DNA from: Epiperipatus broadwayi | Lineage: Eukaryota > Onychophora > Udeonychophora > Euonychophora > Peripatidae | DNA length: 64,000 bases | Assembly (NCBI GenBank): GCA_028023455.1 | Contig: JAQFVV010006272.1 | Location: forward strand, 3,945,127-4,009,126 | Direction: 5' to 3' | Shown here: positions 14,883-26,229 of the stretch, one piece after another | How the letters are laid out: the number at the start of each line of letters is the position of its first letter | Numbering within the stretch: position 1 is the first letter of the stretch | Notes under the pieces: model-generated | The model's database searches: none | What the model was told of the DNA's origin: nothing | Seen by the model: the letters and a program-made list of their open reading frames with translations, nothing else | Translations under genes and position numbers: made by a program

Positions 14883-15300
14883 CTGTAACACGTTTTGTGT
14901 TTTTGGAGTAGGCTACGTATTTTCCTGTATGTGTGGGTTTTCAGTAAACTTTTGATTTTGCCATGAGAGCGTCTTGTCACAAGAACATCTAATAATGCCA
15001 ATTTTTATTCTTGTTCTGATTCTATTGTGAATTTAATTGAAGTGGATATGTTGTTGATGTGTTTCCAGAAAGTTTGTAGCAGTGCTTGACCATGTGGCCA
15101 TATAACAAATGTATCATCCACATAGTGAAGCCAAACTTTAGGTGGATATGGAGTAGTTTTTATAGCTAAGGTTTAAAGTTTTTCCATGTAAATATTGGTA
15201 ATCAGAGGGGATAATAGTGATCCCATAACCAGTCCTTGATTTTGTTAGAATTATTTGTTATATTGAAAGTAGATTGTTTTTATGCAGAATGTTAATAGTT
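14883..15300 (-). pseudogene. Penelope-like element reverse transcriptase fragment
   Basis: A minus-strand translation reads QGLVMGSLLSPLITNIYMEK, a stop, then a segment ending KVWLHYVDDTFVIWPHG and continuing with an LLQTFWKHIN block and an IKFTIESEQE block. The G(L)xMGSxLSP and YVDDTFVIWPHG motifs are characteristic of Penelope-like retroelement RT (template/primer motif, then the catalytic YVDD). Later sequence up to about 14890 (LLDVLVTRR) fits the following conserved FLDVLV motif. It has at least one in-frame stop and is truncated at both ends. Confidence 0.8.
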
Positions 15301-15629
15301 CCATTATATTATCTATAGAAAGAGCTCATCACAACCTTTAGAAAAACATTAATAGAGCATTTGTAGTTTAAATATTAAAATATAGCATTATGCATCCTAT
15401 CTGTTAAAACTTGAAATTATAGCGGAGTGGAAGAATCAGGAGTTAAAAGTCTGCTTGATTTTCAAATGAAAAAAGTAAAAAAGGATACTACTTGGTTAAA
15501 GGAATAATATTGCCATGTTCAGATTCTCAATTTAGAGCTTGAACTTCACATGACCTACAGAACAACTGATCATGTGATTACTATATATATATATATATAA
15601 TTATTGTTTATTCTTGATATAATAAATAA
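15301..15629. other. No gene recognised
   Basis: AT-rich sequence with a (TA)n run at about 15582-15599; nothing else supported. Confidence 0.6.
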
Positions 15630-15938
15630 ATGGATAGCTGGCTTTCTATAGCAGAATTTTATATATTATTTTCACTTATTTTTTTTTTACAATGGAATTC
15701 TTTTGCATCTACTGATATTATATATAGTTTAAAAGAACATTTTTTAAAATTATTATTTAAATTATATTCTTTGTGTCCGTTTGCAACTTCTGCTGCAAAT
15801 ATTGGGGTAACTCTAATAGCCTATAAGTATCGCCTTTGCGCAAGTGTGATTAGTACTACTTTGACAAAAAAATGCTTCCAAATCTTTTGCATTGAACAAA
15901 ATTTTTTTACATTACTCCTAACCACAAGATGCTTGTGA
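15630..15938 (+). pseudogene. Possible intronless Cys-loop receptor N-terminus (nAChR/chemotactile-receptor-like), degenerate
   Basis: An open frame of 102 codons. Residues 1-27 look like a signal peptide (hydrophobic FYILFSLIFFLQ, cleavage-like FAS). The following segment YSLKEHFLKLLFKLY, then PFATSAANIGVTL, then STTLTKKCFQIF, fits the order of the Cys-loop N-terminal domain: helix ending in Tyr, (R)P-x-A motif, beta strand with VTL, then TTxxxxxW. The canonical Trp positions read Cys here (TGC for TGG), and the frame ends at 15938; weak, frame-shifted similarity may continue to about 16200. The nAChR exon 2/3 junction position is crossed without an intron. Octopus chemotactile receptors are diverged members of this family and are, as I recall, often intronless. 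That identity is inference; chance similarity is the alternative. Confidence 0.35.
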
Positions 15939-17215
15939 CATCTAGTTTAAAACATTGATTTATGATATAGATTTGCTAGTTTAAAAACTTTTTCCTGAAG
16001 ATATAAGCAATGGAGTTTAGCACAATGAAAGAATGATGGATTTTAGAACTAAAGATTACCAAATGAAGTGCAGCTTGATTAACAACTAATTATATGATTA
16101 TTTTTTCAGTCATTCTTTTATGGTCCAAGCATATTTTATTATTTCGCAAATAGTTTTAGTTACTATTATCTACCATTAAGTCAATATTGGCTTCTGACCA
16201 TAATAATAATAAAATGGTTTATTGCTCAACAGTTTGTAAAAAGTTTATATACCAAAAATAATAGATTTAGAGCTATAGTTCATGGACTTTGACCTCCAGA
16301 GTGTATCATTCTACTACTGCCCTAAATCATGCAGGGCCTACATGACAATCTCTTTGCTCACTACTAATATGTTTAAGATTTTTCTATGTTGCTGTTGTTG
16401 TGTGATTATATTTGACTTTCCATTTTATCAAATTCTATCATTGCTAGAATAGTTCTCAAAGTTGCAACATAGTGATTTTTATCAAATAGTCAGATTTATT
16501 TAACCTCTTCCTCCCAACAAATAAATCTTTTATTGTCCCACTATCGATAAGATAAAAACTCTATAGAAGAATTGTAATAAAAAAAGCACTACTAAATGGA
16601 TTATAAAAAAGCTTTAATTATTATCCTTAAACAGTATAGCAGTATCTTATTTATTAATCAATATTGGATGCTTATTTAGGTTATTGTAGACTGCCTCGCT
16701 AGTTAGTCATAAGATTGATTAATATCTTACAAGATTTTTAAGTTTTATTCATTCTGGATTCAAATCCATATCATAAAAATTGCAGACAGATGTGCCATCT
16801 CTTCTATACAAAATCTTAAAAAAATAGCAATAAATATGTTTAAATCTAATATTAAAACAAAGTCTTTTTTCCCCAAAATATTAAAACATGTTTTAAAAGC
16901 ATTTGTTTAACGACAAAACTTATACTATGTTCTGTCATTAAAAGAACAAAATTTCATTCATGTCAAGAATCATCCAGATCTGACTTAAAGATAGTTTCAG
17001 ATTGTGGAGACTTAATGATATAAATAACAATATTGTTGACAATTTGTTCTAACAATGACAATATCCGCGATGTGTACATTAGCCTGACAACTTGCATGAT
17101 TTTGACATTTTCATTGAGTGATATTTGAGAATAAACAAAACAGTTAAAATATCGAAATTTTTTCTTTCTTTTTTTCCGAAAGAAAAAGACTACTTATTAT
17201 TTTTTTTTTCATATG
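15939..17215. other. No gene recognised
   Basis: AT-rich sequence. A short (TAA)n with following TTTATTGCTCAACAG at 16201-16230 may be another LINE-type end. Nothing coding was recognised. Confidence 0.5.
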
Positions 17216-17221
17216 TCAAAG

Positions 17222-17275
17222 CATCAGCCGGAAAGCGAACCCGGGACAACTGTTTGTAAGACACCTGTGCTTATA
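17222..17275 (-). mobile_element. tRNA-derived SINE fragment (box B part)
   Basis: On the minus strand the sequence contains GTCCCGGGTTCGCTTTCCGG, a T-arm with a near-consensus RNA polymerase III box B (GGTTCRANYCC type), preceded by an anticodon-arm-like stretch. The 5' half with box A is not evident, so this is a fragment and not a tRNA gene. Confidence 0.5.
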
Positions 17276-17849
17276 TATTTTTTTCATTCTAGCAATAAAA
17301 AGTATTTATTTATTTATATAACTGAATTTATTTTTTTAAGAAATAAAAGCAATAGCAAATTATCATTTGTCACAAAAGCCTTTTTTTAAAAAAAAAAAAA
17401 AAAAAAGACCTGTTTTGAGTTTGAATAAAAAGGCGCCACTGCACTTATTTCGTTGTTACGGATGGAAATATTTCTCTGTTTTATTTTGAATATTATAAAA
17501 AAAAATTAAATGAACAAAAACTTCACTTTTTTAGATCCTGAATTTATAGTATGCTGATAATTATGCTATTTTTTGCTAAGTCAAAACATGATCTACACAA
17601 TATGCTTAGTGTTTTGAGTGCAACGCATAAAAAATTTGTTTTTATAATTATTGTTCAAAACTAAAGTTGTTTATCCGGCAATAATGTAAGAAAAAGATCA
17701 TTATCATCATGAGAATAGGAGACAATTTTAAAATCTTAGGTGGATTTAGACTCAATGAGTTGCCGCAGCTTTTAACAAGTTAAAAGGTAGAATATTTTGT
17801 CAAAAGGAAATAACTGTTGCAACTAAATTAGCTGTATATACGAGCTGTT
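17276..17849. other. No gene recognised
   Basis: AT-rich; contains a T-run followed by a poly(A) run at about 17379-17406. No coding sequence supported. Confidence 0.5.
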
Positions 17850-18365
17850 ATTTTACCTAATTTATTTTGATGATGACCTTTATTTAGATAATTTACAAGC
17901 ATAGATCACTTTCAAGTGAAGGATGATTGCAAGAATTGCTGACTAATATTAAATGGGACATTATTGGACTTTGTGAAATTAAAAAAAACGTGAAGAGACT
18001 GTTTAATTTTAAAAAATGGGCATATACTGTAAGACAAAGGCTTACCCAAACTTTAGAAGCACAACATTATGGAGATTGATGGAGTATCAAACAGAATGAC
18101 AAGATTAGTTATTTGACTTAATGGGAAATACCAAATCTAAATAATTCAGGTTTGAAAATGCCCCAACAAGTTCTCATTGTGATGAAGAAATAGATGGTTT
18201 TTTATATGGATATACAAAAGGTTTTTGATCAGAACAAACAATATTTTAAAATTGTCATGGGAGACTTGAATAATAAAATTAATAAACAGTTGAAAAATGA
18301 AAGAACTGTTGATTAATTTGGTTATGATGATAGAAATGAGAGAGGAAATAGACTTGTGGAATTTG

Positions 18366-18396
<31 letters not shown>

Positions 18397-18399
<3 letters not shown>

Positions 18400-18409
18400 C
18401 AAAGAATTC

Positions 18410-18443
<34 letters not shown>

Positions 18444-18456
18444 GAATTCTTTGGGG
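18397..18456. repeat. Perfect 60-bp palindrome inside RTE relic
   Basis: Both 30-bp halves are exact reverse complements: CCCCAAAGAATTCATTATAT runs into a central (AT)n. It is absent from the homologous position of the RTE copy near 30380, so it is an insertion or a local inverted duplication. Confidence 0.9.
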
Positions 18457-18796
18457 AAAAAATGCTTAACGGAAATAAACATAGAAGCATTCAAAGAAAG
18501 ATACAGCAGAATTGGAATATATTTTGACTTTAAAAAATATGTATTTCAAGATTGTAATGTCCCCAATAAATTCAACACAGAAAGTGATTGTTTAATTTGT
18601 GAGATTTAAGATTCATGTTAACAAAATAATTTTTGTCTTTCTAGTTTTAAGAAAACCATATTCACAGTTGATATTCCTAATCTTCAAAAGTTTTCCAATG
18701 AATTGAAATTAGAACTTGTAAATAGTTTTCAAATATTAACAGATTTTGAGCATAGCTTAAATTTAAATGAAATCAATAGGAAGATAAGTGATACAC

Positions 18797-19355
18797 GTTT
18801 TGTTATAACTTATCTTCAACTAATGGATTTTTCCAGATTTTGTCTTATCTTGATTATATTACAAATTTATCACTACAATTCAATAGACATATGAAATAGA
18901 TAAGTTATATCCAATAGCTGAAACCTGCTAATAGGTGATGATGAATCTAATTGTTGTCATTATTGAATTCCCATTCTGGCTACAAATAGGCAGTCCATTT
19001 GGAAGTGCACACATTTTCCACTACAATGTTAGAACAGGGGCATGTTCACATTGAACTGAAAGCTTCTAGAATATAAACAACATGAGACAAGCTGTCACAG
19101 TATATCTGGAAGTGTCATCAAACTTACACATGAAGTAAGTTGTCATGGTATACTGGGAAGGTTAGGTAAATCTAGAAGGGCACTTGCCTTTTTTCCTTCA
19201 ATAGTTACATGCCAATTAGATGCTACACCAATCTAATAGTACAGACAAAATATAATAGTTAAATGTATTGTAAATATATATGGTATATATGCATTATTAA
19301 ATATTTAATCATATTTTTATGAATGTGTATTTATTACAAATATTTGTGAACACAA
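18797..19355. mobile_element. Insertion of about 560 bp interrupting the RTE relic
   Basis: In the copy at 30705-30780 the sequence GATACACTTTTAAAAACTGC is continuous. Here GATACAC is followed by about 560 bp of unrelated sequence before CTTTTAAAAAGTGTAAC resumes. Boundaries are approximate, and no clear target-site duplication or terminal repeats were seen. Nature unknown. Confidence 0.6.
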
Positions 19356-20206
19356 GACTTTTAAAAAGTGTAACAAAAACATTTGGTACTAAATAGCAGC
19401 AATTGATCAGTAAAATTTCCACCAAGACAATTTATGAAAAAAGGAAGAAATATGAATATATATAAAAATGATGAATTAATAATGATTGAATATCTAGAAT
19501 TTTATAAATTGAATGAAAAAGTTTTAATAATGATATAAGAAAATATAAATTGTGAATTAGCAAGGAAAGCTACAGAAAAGAATAAAAATCATAAAAATGT
19601 AAAGCATCATTTTAGTATTGGTAGGAAACTTATTTCTTCAATAAGAAAAAAAGCTGGGATTATATCACTAAAAAAAGAGACTTTATCATGCATTGCATAG
19701 AAGAGTCTATCAAGAATTATATAGCAATAAAAAACAAAAAGTATCCCCTGCAACGACTACATCTTTTGAATTGCCAAGCATATTAAATGAGGAAGTGAGA
19801 CTTGCAATTAAATCTATAAAGATGGGAAAAGCATCAAGTAATGATGGAATTATAATTGTTATCTAAAAGAAGCAAGGAAAGAAATAGAAAAATTGTTGAT
19901 AAATTTATATACCAAATATCTAAATGATAAAGATGTACCAAATGATTAATACAGTTACAGTTTAACTTATGAACATAAAATAGTTGCTGCCAAAAATATT
20001 AAATCTTTAAATTATTTTAAAGATATAAAAAAAGTCAAATATATGAAACCTTATATTAAGCATAATTTAAATAATTGTATGAATATTTATAAAATTTCAA
20101 TAAATTTAATTAATAATTGGTCAATTAAAAGTGAATGAAAAATTTAAAAAAGTAATATATATAAAGTTCTATATAGTTTGTTTTGTTTCTTCTGTTTATT
20201 GCTATA

Positions 20207-20207
<1 letters not shown>

Positions 20208-20301
<94 letters not shown>
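20208..20301. repeat. (ATT)n microsatellite
   Basis: A near-perfect ATT array directly bordering the TIR element at 20302. Confidence 0.95.
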
Positions 20302-20560
20302 GTGCTTGTATTATAGATAAAGACGCCATAGGATGGCATCGATTTCACGCTAAAACTATAATATATGAACATTCACGAGCCATTGATTTTAATAATTTCT
20401 CTGTGCTTTTTTGTAATGCGAAAATAAAAACAAAACAAAATCGTCTTTTTTAAATATTATTTTTTATTAACGTATACAATTTAAATGATAATAATAAATG
20501 TAAAATAAAATCAACAAATTACAATTTGATTCGTGTTTTTTATATCGTATACTTTTTAAA

Positions 20561-20690
20561 TTGTGTTACGGCTTTTTTTTACTAATTTTCTATCGGATAT
20601 TTTTTTAGTTGTGTTACGGCTTTTTTTTTATCAATTTTCTATCGGTTATTTTTTTATTTGTGTTACGACTTTTTTTGTTGTTGTTTAACT
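20561..20690. repeat. Tandem repeat, 48-49-bp unit, about 2.7 copies
   Basis: The units start TTGTGTTACGGC at 20561, 20609 and 20658 and include TTTTCTATCGG in the first two. It lies within the 20302-21522 element. Confidence 0.85.
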
Positions 20691-20723
20691 AAAAAATTAT
20701 AATCGTAATAAAAGTAAAAGTTG

Positions 20724-20823
20724 TTACAGTTAGATTTAGGGTTAGTTTAGGGTTAGTTTTAGGATTAGTTTTAGGTTTAGGGTTAGTTTTAGGGTTAGTT
20801 TAGGGTTAGGTTTAGGGTTAGTG
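20724..20823. repeat. Interstitial TTAGGG-like degenerate array
   Basis: Repeated TTAGGGTTAG, TTTAGGGTTAG and TTTTAGG variants over about 100 bp. Imperfect units and a position deep inside a transposon-like element argue against a chromosome end. Confidence 0.9.
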
Positions 20824-21359
20824 TTCTGTTTGTTTGTAATGCTAAAATAAAAAAATTCAAAATTGTAAGCGTACTCGGACAGAAGAAAGAAACTCAAACT
20901 TTTTTAAACAACAAACAAATGTCTTCTTTACTTATTAAACATGTTTATAATATTTGCTTTTTATTAAATTTACAAAAAAACCTGTACATTTGGAATTTTC
21001 TTACTGGATATTTTTCTCGTACCACTCTTTTTTACTTCAAAAATATACAGACGGTAGAATCTTTTTTGTCTCATGAATGTTACTAACTGTACGTAACTTG
21101 ACACGTTACCTAATTGCAACTCAATAAAAACATAGATATTTAACATTTACCCAAATAAAAGTTCAATACAGTACATTGTAAAAAGTCTTATAATTATTGT
21201 TTTAAAACATCTGAACATTTCAATAGTTTAAAATAAAAAAAAATCCAATGAAAACAACATTTCAATACAATTCAAATACAAACTCTCTCACCAAGCCGTA
21301 ATTATTTTATAAATTGTGCGAATTTATAAAATGTAATTGCTGCTTAGTGACATACATGC

Positions 21360-21440
21360 TGTACTGCGACGTGACATAGTGGCCTGCATTCTGTAGCACA
21401 ACAAAAAAGTTGTATTGTAGAAAACGCGGGTTCGAACATG
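21360..21440 (+). other. tRNA-like box B segment inside TIR element
   Basis: GCGGGTTCGAACATGTCGG at about 21426-21444 resembles a polymerase III box B; CATAGTGGCCTGCATTC about 55 bp upstream could be a degenerate box A. The whole does not fold as a proper tRNA by eye. Confidence 0.3.
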
Positions 21441-21523
21441 TCGGCCACGGAAACAGCATTTTAATGTGTTTTGGCACGAAAACAGCGCCGTAGAATGACG
21501 TCTTTAGCTATAAGATGAGTACC

Positions 21524-21574
<51 letters not shown>
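21524..21574. repeat. (ATT)n microsatellite
   Basis: Continuation of the ATT array on the right side of the 20302-21522 element. Confidence 0.95.
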
Positions 21575-21575
<1 letters not shown>

Positions 21576-21670
21576 CTACTTCCGTTATAGAACACTAGAT
21601 AATGTTCTATTTGTAATAATTGGTTAATCTAAAAATAGATTGCTGATTTTAATGATTAATATATATATAT

Positions 21671-22160
21671 ATATATAATTATTCAAAACAATACAATAAT
21701 TAATACAGTAACAATATTTTAAACAAATATATACCAATTTAATAGAAGTACTTTCAACTATCTATGTAGTCGTTGTCAACTAGACTCAAATTGTATTAGA
21801 AAAAACCGTTACAAATGTAAACAAAAGCAATACGTCATACATCAATTTTCCCACAATTCATTAATTTTTATATTGGCTGTCTGTCTATTTATCAACTGTT
21901 GCTTTTCACTTTTTATTAACATAGCTTCTTTAATTTTGCGTTTATTATTATTTCTTTCAATACACAGAATTTTAACTTTATTAAAATCAAAATCAAAACC
22001 ATAATTACATTTACATTTGTAACGGTTTTTTGTAATACAATTTGAGTCTAGTTGACAACGACTACATAGATAGTTGAAAGTACTTCTATTAAATTGGTAT
22101 ATATTTGTTTAAAATATTGTTACTGTATTAATTATTGTATTGTTTTGAATAATTATATAT
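21671..22160. repeat. Inverted repeat, 151-bp arms with one mismatch
   Basis: The arms 21671-21821 and 22010-22160 are reverse complements with a single difference that I can see (GTATTAG against GTATTAC). The spacer 21822-22009 carries the end of a Penelope-like ORF. Both arms include part of that ORF, so the left arm is an inverted copy of coding sequence. This resembles inverted pseudo-LTR arrangements known in Penelope-like elements. Confidence 0.9.
21842..22130 (-). pseudogene. Penelope-like element C-terminal (GIY-YIG-side) fragment
   Basis: A minus-strand open frame of about 95 codons ends with NKRKIKEAMLIKSEKQQLIN followed by RQTANIKINELWEN and a stop. It is preceded by NYGFDFDFNKVKILCIERN and a Cys-rich stretch (YLCSRCQLDSNC). 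The order FDFDxVKIL..E.N..KR.IKEA...IN(R)..A matches the C-terminal end of the GIY-YIG endonuclease part of Penelope-like retroelements. Only the C-terminal portion is present, and it starts without a Met inside the right inverted arm. Assignment rests on motif recognition alone. Confidence 0.6.
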
Positions 22161-23044
22161 ATTTTATTATAATTGGAATACAGACATTGATTAATAATTT
22201 ATATATATATATATATATATATATACAGACCATAACCAGCAACCTACTGAAAAGCAGAGTCATTTTTAAACCAACTATGTATTAGTTGGCTATTTGGTTA
22301 AAAGTATATTTATATGTTGATGATGATAATCGTGAGAGACTTGGGCAGCCAAATATTATAAGAGAAGGTATTATATGCATAAGATTTACCACTTCATGTT
22401 ATTAGTGCATATATACTTTTAATTAACAGATTAATTTAATTTCTCATTATAGTTCTCTATCCTTTAGCCTAAGGATAGTGTTATAAGAAAGGATTTGCAT
22501 ATTAAGGAGCGCCTGTCATAATAAACACTATGGTATCTCCATTATCACATGACATAACAAACCTCATTTTTTAAAATCTGTTATCGCTCATAATGCTAAC
22601 TTTTGTCATTCTAATTCATGTTTTATCAATAATCCTAGCAATCACACACATACTACATTTATCTCTTAGTTTGCAGTATAATTTTATCTATTTTGAAATG
22701 CGACCTAGATCAAAGAAAAAAGACATATCACCTCATATTAATTTCAATAAAAACTAATAATTTAATAGAATTAAAAAAAAAAAAATTGTATACAAATGCA
22801 GTTTAAATTTTAATTTTTTTTTTATTAGCCAATGGATAGATCTTACTGAAATATTTCATTTTTTCTATTTTTAATAACTTTAATTCTGTTTACATTGAAA
22901 ATTATTTTATTTGAAGATATGCAAGAATTTTTTTTTAAATGTCTCACCTTCTTATATTTATCAACTAACAAAATGATTAAAAGCGTGTGTATTCTTATAT
23001 CTGTATCCATTCTTATATAGTTAAATAAGACACAATTGTGCATT
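22161..23044. other. No gene recognised
   Basis: AT-rich with (TA)n at about 22201-22225; no coding or RNA gene supported. Confidence 0.6.
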
Positions 23045-23800
23045 TAATAGGTTTTTCTTGTTATGGTCACAAATTAGATTCTGTAGTTTTCTCTCTGGTA
23101 AATATGATTATATGTGGCTTTCCATTTTCCTGGTGTCTTTGCTGCAATTAGAATGGGAATGTTCCTGCTTCATGCCATGTGGTTAATGAGGAATTATTTC
23201 GTTTTTAAAGGAGGAAATAAAGAACCATGGAAGGTGTGTAAAAAATTTATTCGAAGGACTATGTTTAGGGATCACTTATTAACGCCGGAAAAGCTCTTCG
23301 GGGATACTTGAGAACAACTTAGGACACTGGATGAAGAGCCAATCCTCATGCATGCTAATTAAAAATTAATTCAAGAAAAATAAATGGTTCAGTTAGATGG
23401 AGAATGACAAATGATCACTGTCAATCAAAATATGGACTGCACAATGATCACTGGCTAAGTCACTAAATGAAGAGCCAGTTGTTCTCATATAAAACTAGTA
23501 CACAATAATTATAGACTAAGTTTGAACAATGAACTTCTTGCTCTGATCATGAAATTAATTTGTCATAATAATAACTAATGTATCAATGGGTATATTTTCT
23601 AATTTGGAAAATTATTTACTAATGATTGTTATAATATGTGTAACAAATCCAAACAAATGTATACCAACAAGATTTATATTATAATTGTATGTGATTTACT
23701 AATGATTGTTATAATATGTGTAACAAATTTAAACAAATGTATACCAACAAGATTTATATTGTAATTGTATGTGTATTTTCCTTAATAAATAAAAAACTTG
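23045..23800 (+). mobile_element. LINE 3' fragment (ORF2 C-terminus and 3' UTR), plus strand
   Basis: The frame 23114-23311 reads IRMGMFLLHAMWLMRNYFVF, the same R..xFxLxAxWxxR pattern as the ORF2 tails of copies A and B. It is followed by a stop, a 3' UTR with an 80-bp tandem duplication, and AATAAATAAAAAACTTG near 23782. It is a 5'-truncated relic of a related family in opposite orientation. Confidence 0.6.
23614..23773. repeat. 80-bp tandem duplication in LINE 3' UTR
   Basis: Two adjacent copies (23614-23693, 23694-23773) start ATTTACTAATGATTGTTATA and differ at only a few positions. Confidence 0.95.
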
Positions 23801-24493
23801 TATATTCTTTCTAATTTTACTTTCATTCACATATATAGTAAGACATTTTTCTGTAGATCTGGCCATCATGGATGGCATAGAATATGAAGATTTCAATAAT
23901 CATATTTCTTTCCTCTTCCCCATCTTCTTTAGTATGTTATTTCACAAATCTTCTTTTCTAGGTGGATGTCCAAGAGTTTTTTTTATATTTTTTATGATAT
24001 TTTCAGATATAATTGTTACAACTGGAACTCAAAGGGCTTTCTCATTCTTCCATTGTTAAAAATTACTTTATTGAAATGAATATGTTCCATATCATATATT
24101 AGAACACCAGCTTCTTATTAACTAAGGATTATTTCCAGCAGTTGAACTGTGACTTGCTGTGGAAATGATTGTGTTTTTGCCTTTTTTAATCGTGGCCTGG
24201 TACACCGTTTGTTCTTTCACCCTGAATCAGCAACAGAAGAAAAAAGAATGAAAAAATATAGTGACCCTATTTATATCAAATCAATTTATGCTGCTAACAG
24301 ATGCAAAACATATAATTCAAGGACAAAAAAATTATCTTCGATTTTTTTAAATCTCATTTGTATTTTTTAAAATTATCTTTTTTTGTAATAAAATATATAT
24401 ATATAAACAAGTTAATTTTCTTACATGTTTGAAATTAATTATATCTACCTGTTTATTCTCAGATTATCAAAAGAGAAATTTGATATTAAACTT

Positions 24494-24530
<37 letters not shown>

Positions 24531-24784
24531 AATGCTTAATAAACATTTTTTTACAATAATACTATAGCCATGCATGACTTTAATTGCATGACTTAAGCAA
24601 TTGTGATAACTTAAACATTTGTGTAATTTTTACCTAAAATTTCTTTTTGTTTTTAATAAGAAAGTGCCCATTTATTTTAATGAGATAAATTTACAGAGTT
24701 CAAATCAAAATACCATAGTACACTGGTAAATATATATATATACAGTATATAACTGTTGTATATGATAATTTTATTATTTATTAT
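23801..24784. other. No gene recognised; (TG)n
   Basis: Short open frames at 23868-24059 and 24149-24370 have no recognisable domain. A (TATG)/(TG)n tract lies at about 24497-24530. Confidence 0.5.
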
Positions 24785-26095
24785 AATATTTAAAAAGGTG
24801 ATAAAGATATTAAAAATTATAGCTACCAGTCTTTTATCAGTTTTATACAAAATGTTTACCCAAGATAATTACAACGCATCTACAGTGAACTTTGAATTTT
24901 AACCAACCAAGAGAACAAGCTTGATTTAAAAGTAGTTTTAGTGCAGTGGATTACATCCAAATGTTGAAAGAAGTTATAGATAGGATCAATAAATGTGAGT
25001 TGCCATTATGCTTTGGATGTGCAGGTTATGAAAAAGCATTTGATTTTACAAACATTTCTTCAATGATTAAAGTATTGGATCACCGAGATATAGACCCAGA
25101 ATATTGTCAAATTCTGAAGAATATTTATAAAAATGCAACAGCAATGCTTAAATTACATGATGATAATAGAAAGATTGATATTGAGAAAAATATATATCAG
25201 ATTGACTTTATATCTCCAAAAATTTTTACAGAAGTTTTGCAAGAAATATTTTATGAACCAAAATGGAGAGCTAATGGAATAAAAGTAAGTGGAGATTATT
25301 TAAATCAGCTATATTTGTCAGATTATGTAATTGTTTTTTTTTTTCAAATACTGCTTCAGAACTTTAGGAAATGATGCAAAAGTTATCAAATGAAAGTAAG
25401 AACATAGGAATAAAGGTAAATGCTAAAAAGTCTAAAATAATATTCAATAAATTTTCTCAAAAGAAGAAAACAATTGACAATGATATGTTGGAAAAATTAA
25501 CAACTACAGATAGCTTGGTCAGATTATAATTACAGATGGAAACATAATGGATGAAGGTAATCATAGAATAAACTTAGTTGGAGTGCTTTTAGTAGAAATA
25601 ATTTATTATTAAAAGAAAATATGTTTATGTGTTTAAAAAGGAAGATTTTTAATAAATGTGTTTTACCAGTTTTTACTTATGGAATTGGAACTTGGACTCT
25701 TAACAGAAGAGCCATACAGAGACTTCAGACTACTTGATAAAATATAGAGAGATGTATGCCAGGAATAACAAGAAAATGAAAATACATGGATAAGAGAGCA
25801 AATAAGTGTTACTAACATCTTTGAAAGAGTTAAGATACTAAAGTAAAGTTGGGTTTGACATATTTCTAGAAAAGTTGATAATAAATGTACAGTTGAAATC
25901 TTAAACTGGATTTCAAGAGATTACAAAACACTTAGAAAGAGACCACATGTGATATGGAGAAATGAAATAAGCAAATATGCTGAGTGATGTGGGGAAGAGA
26001 AGCTAGAAATCAGAAAAACTAGATTGAACTTGGAGAAACCTTTATCCTACAGTGAAATGATAATTGTTAAAAATTATGATGATGATGATAATTGT
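24785..26095 (+). pseudogene. RTE-like LINE, reverse transcriptase half
   Basis: RT motifs can be followed through several frames: an NYRPISL-like block near 24815, then YEKAFDFTNISSMIKVLDHR (first Asp block) in the open frame 24946-25374, then ISPKIFTEVLQEIF, then YLNQLYLSDYVIVF, where family members have (F)ADD. The catalytic Asp pair and the RQGD motif are altered here (NIYQIDF), so the enzyme is dead. Downstream to 26095 the C-terminal region is only recognisable in mixed frames and ends in an ATGATGATG tail. The same 3' part is found at 47855-48450. Confidence 0.8.
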
Positions 26096-26229
26096 GTAAA
26101 AGTAAGGCTTGGAATCTTATTAATGCACTATAAAGGATGAGATTTATTTAGGAATGTTCAATAAAAATATTAAAATATAATTGTAAGATCATAAAATCAA
26201 TCAATATCTTAACTTGATATTACAGAGTG

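Larger units (their letters stand above)
17850..20130 (+). mobile_element. RTE-like LINE, endonuclease-side relic
   Basis: This segment aligns by eye with the clearer copy at 29845-31250. It includes GATCACTTTCAAGTGAAGGA, AATATTAAATGGGACAT and ACTTGTGGAATTTGC in the same order, then the linker before the RT (about 18650-18796 and 19356-19930). Stops and frameshifts are frequent. It is interrupted by a perfect AT palindrome at 18397-18456 and by an unrelated insertion at about 18797-19355. Similarity fades after about 19930, where AT-rich sequence leads to the (ATT)n array at 20208. Confidence 0.75.
20302..21522. mobile_element. Non-autonomous TIR element embedded in (ATT)n
   Basis: The left end reads GTGCTTGTATTATAGATAAA then GACGCCAT; the right end, inverted, reads GTACTCATCTTATAGCTAAA then GACGTCAT. 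Similarity continues imperfectly for about 50 bp (both arms reach a CACGCTAAAAC/CGTGCCAAAAC motif). Each side is flanked by (ATT)n, consistent with insertion into one array. The interior holds three copies of a 48-49-bp repeat, a TTAGGG-like array and a tRNA-like box B, but no coding sequence. Superfamily not identified. Confidence 0.7.

Noticed and set aside
17222-17275. Functional tRNA gene
   Set aside because: Only the T-arm side is intact; no acceptor stem or D arm can be formed.
20724-20823. TTAGGG-like array as a telomere
   Set aside because: It is degenerate, only about 100 bp, and inside a TIR element with normal sequence on both sides.
23868-24370. Two short open frames (63 and 73 codons)
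   Set aside because: No domain, no conserved context, lengths expected by chance.
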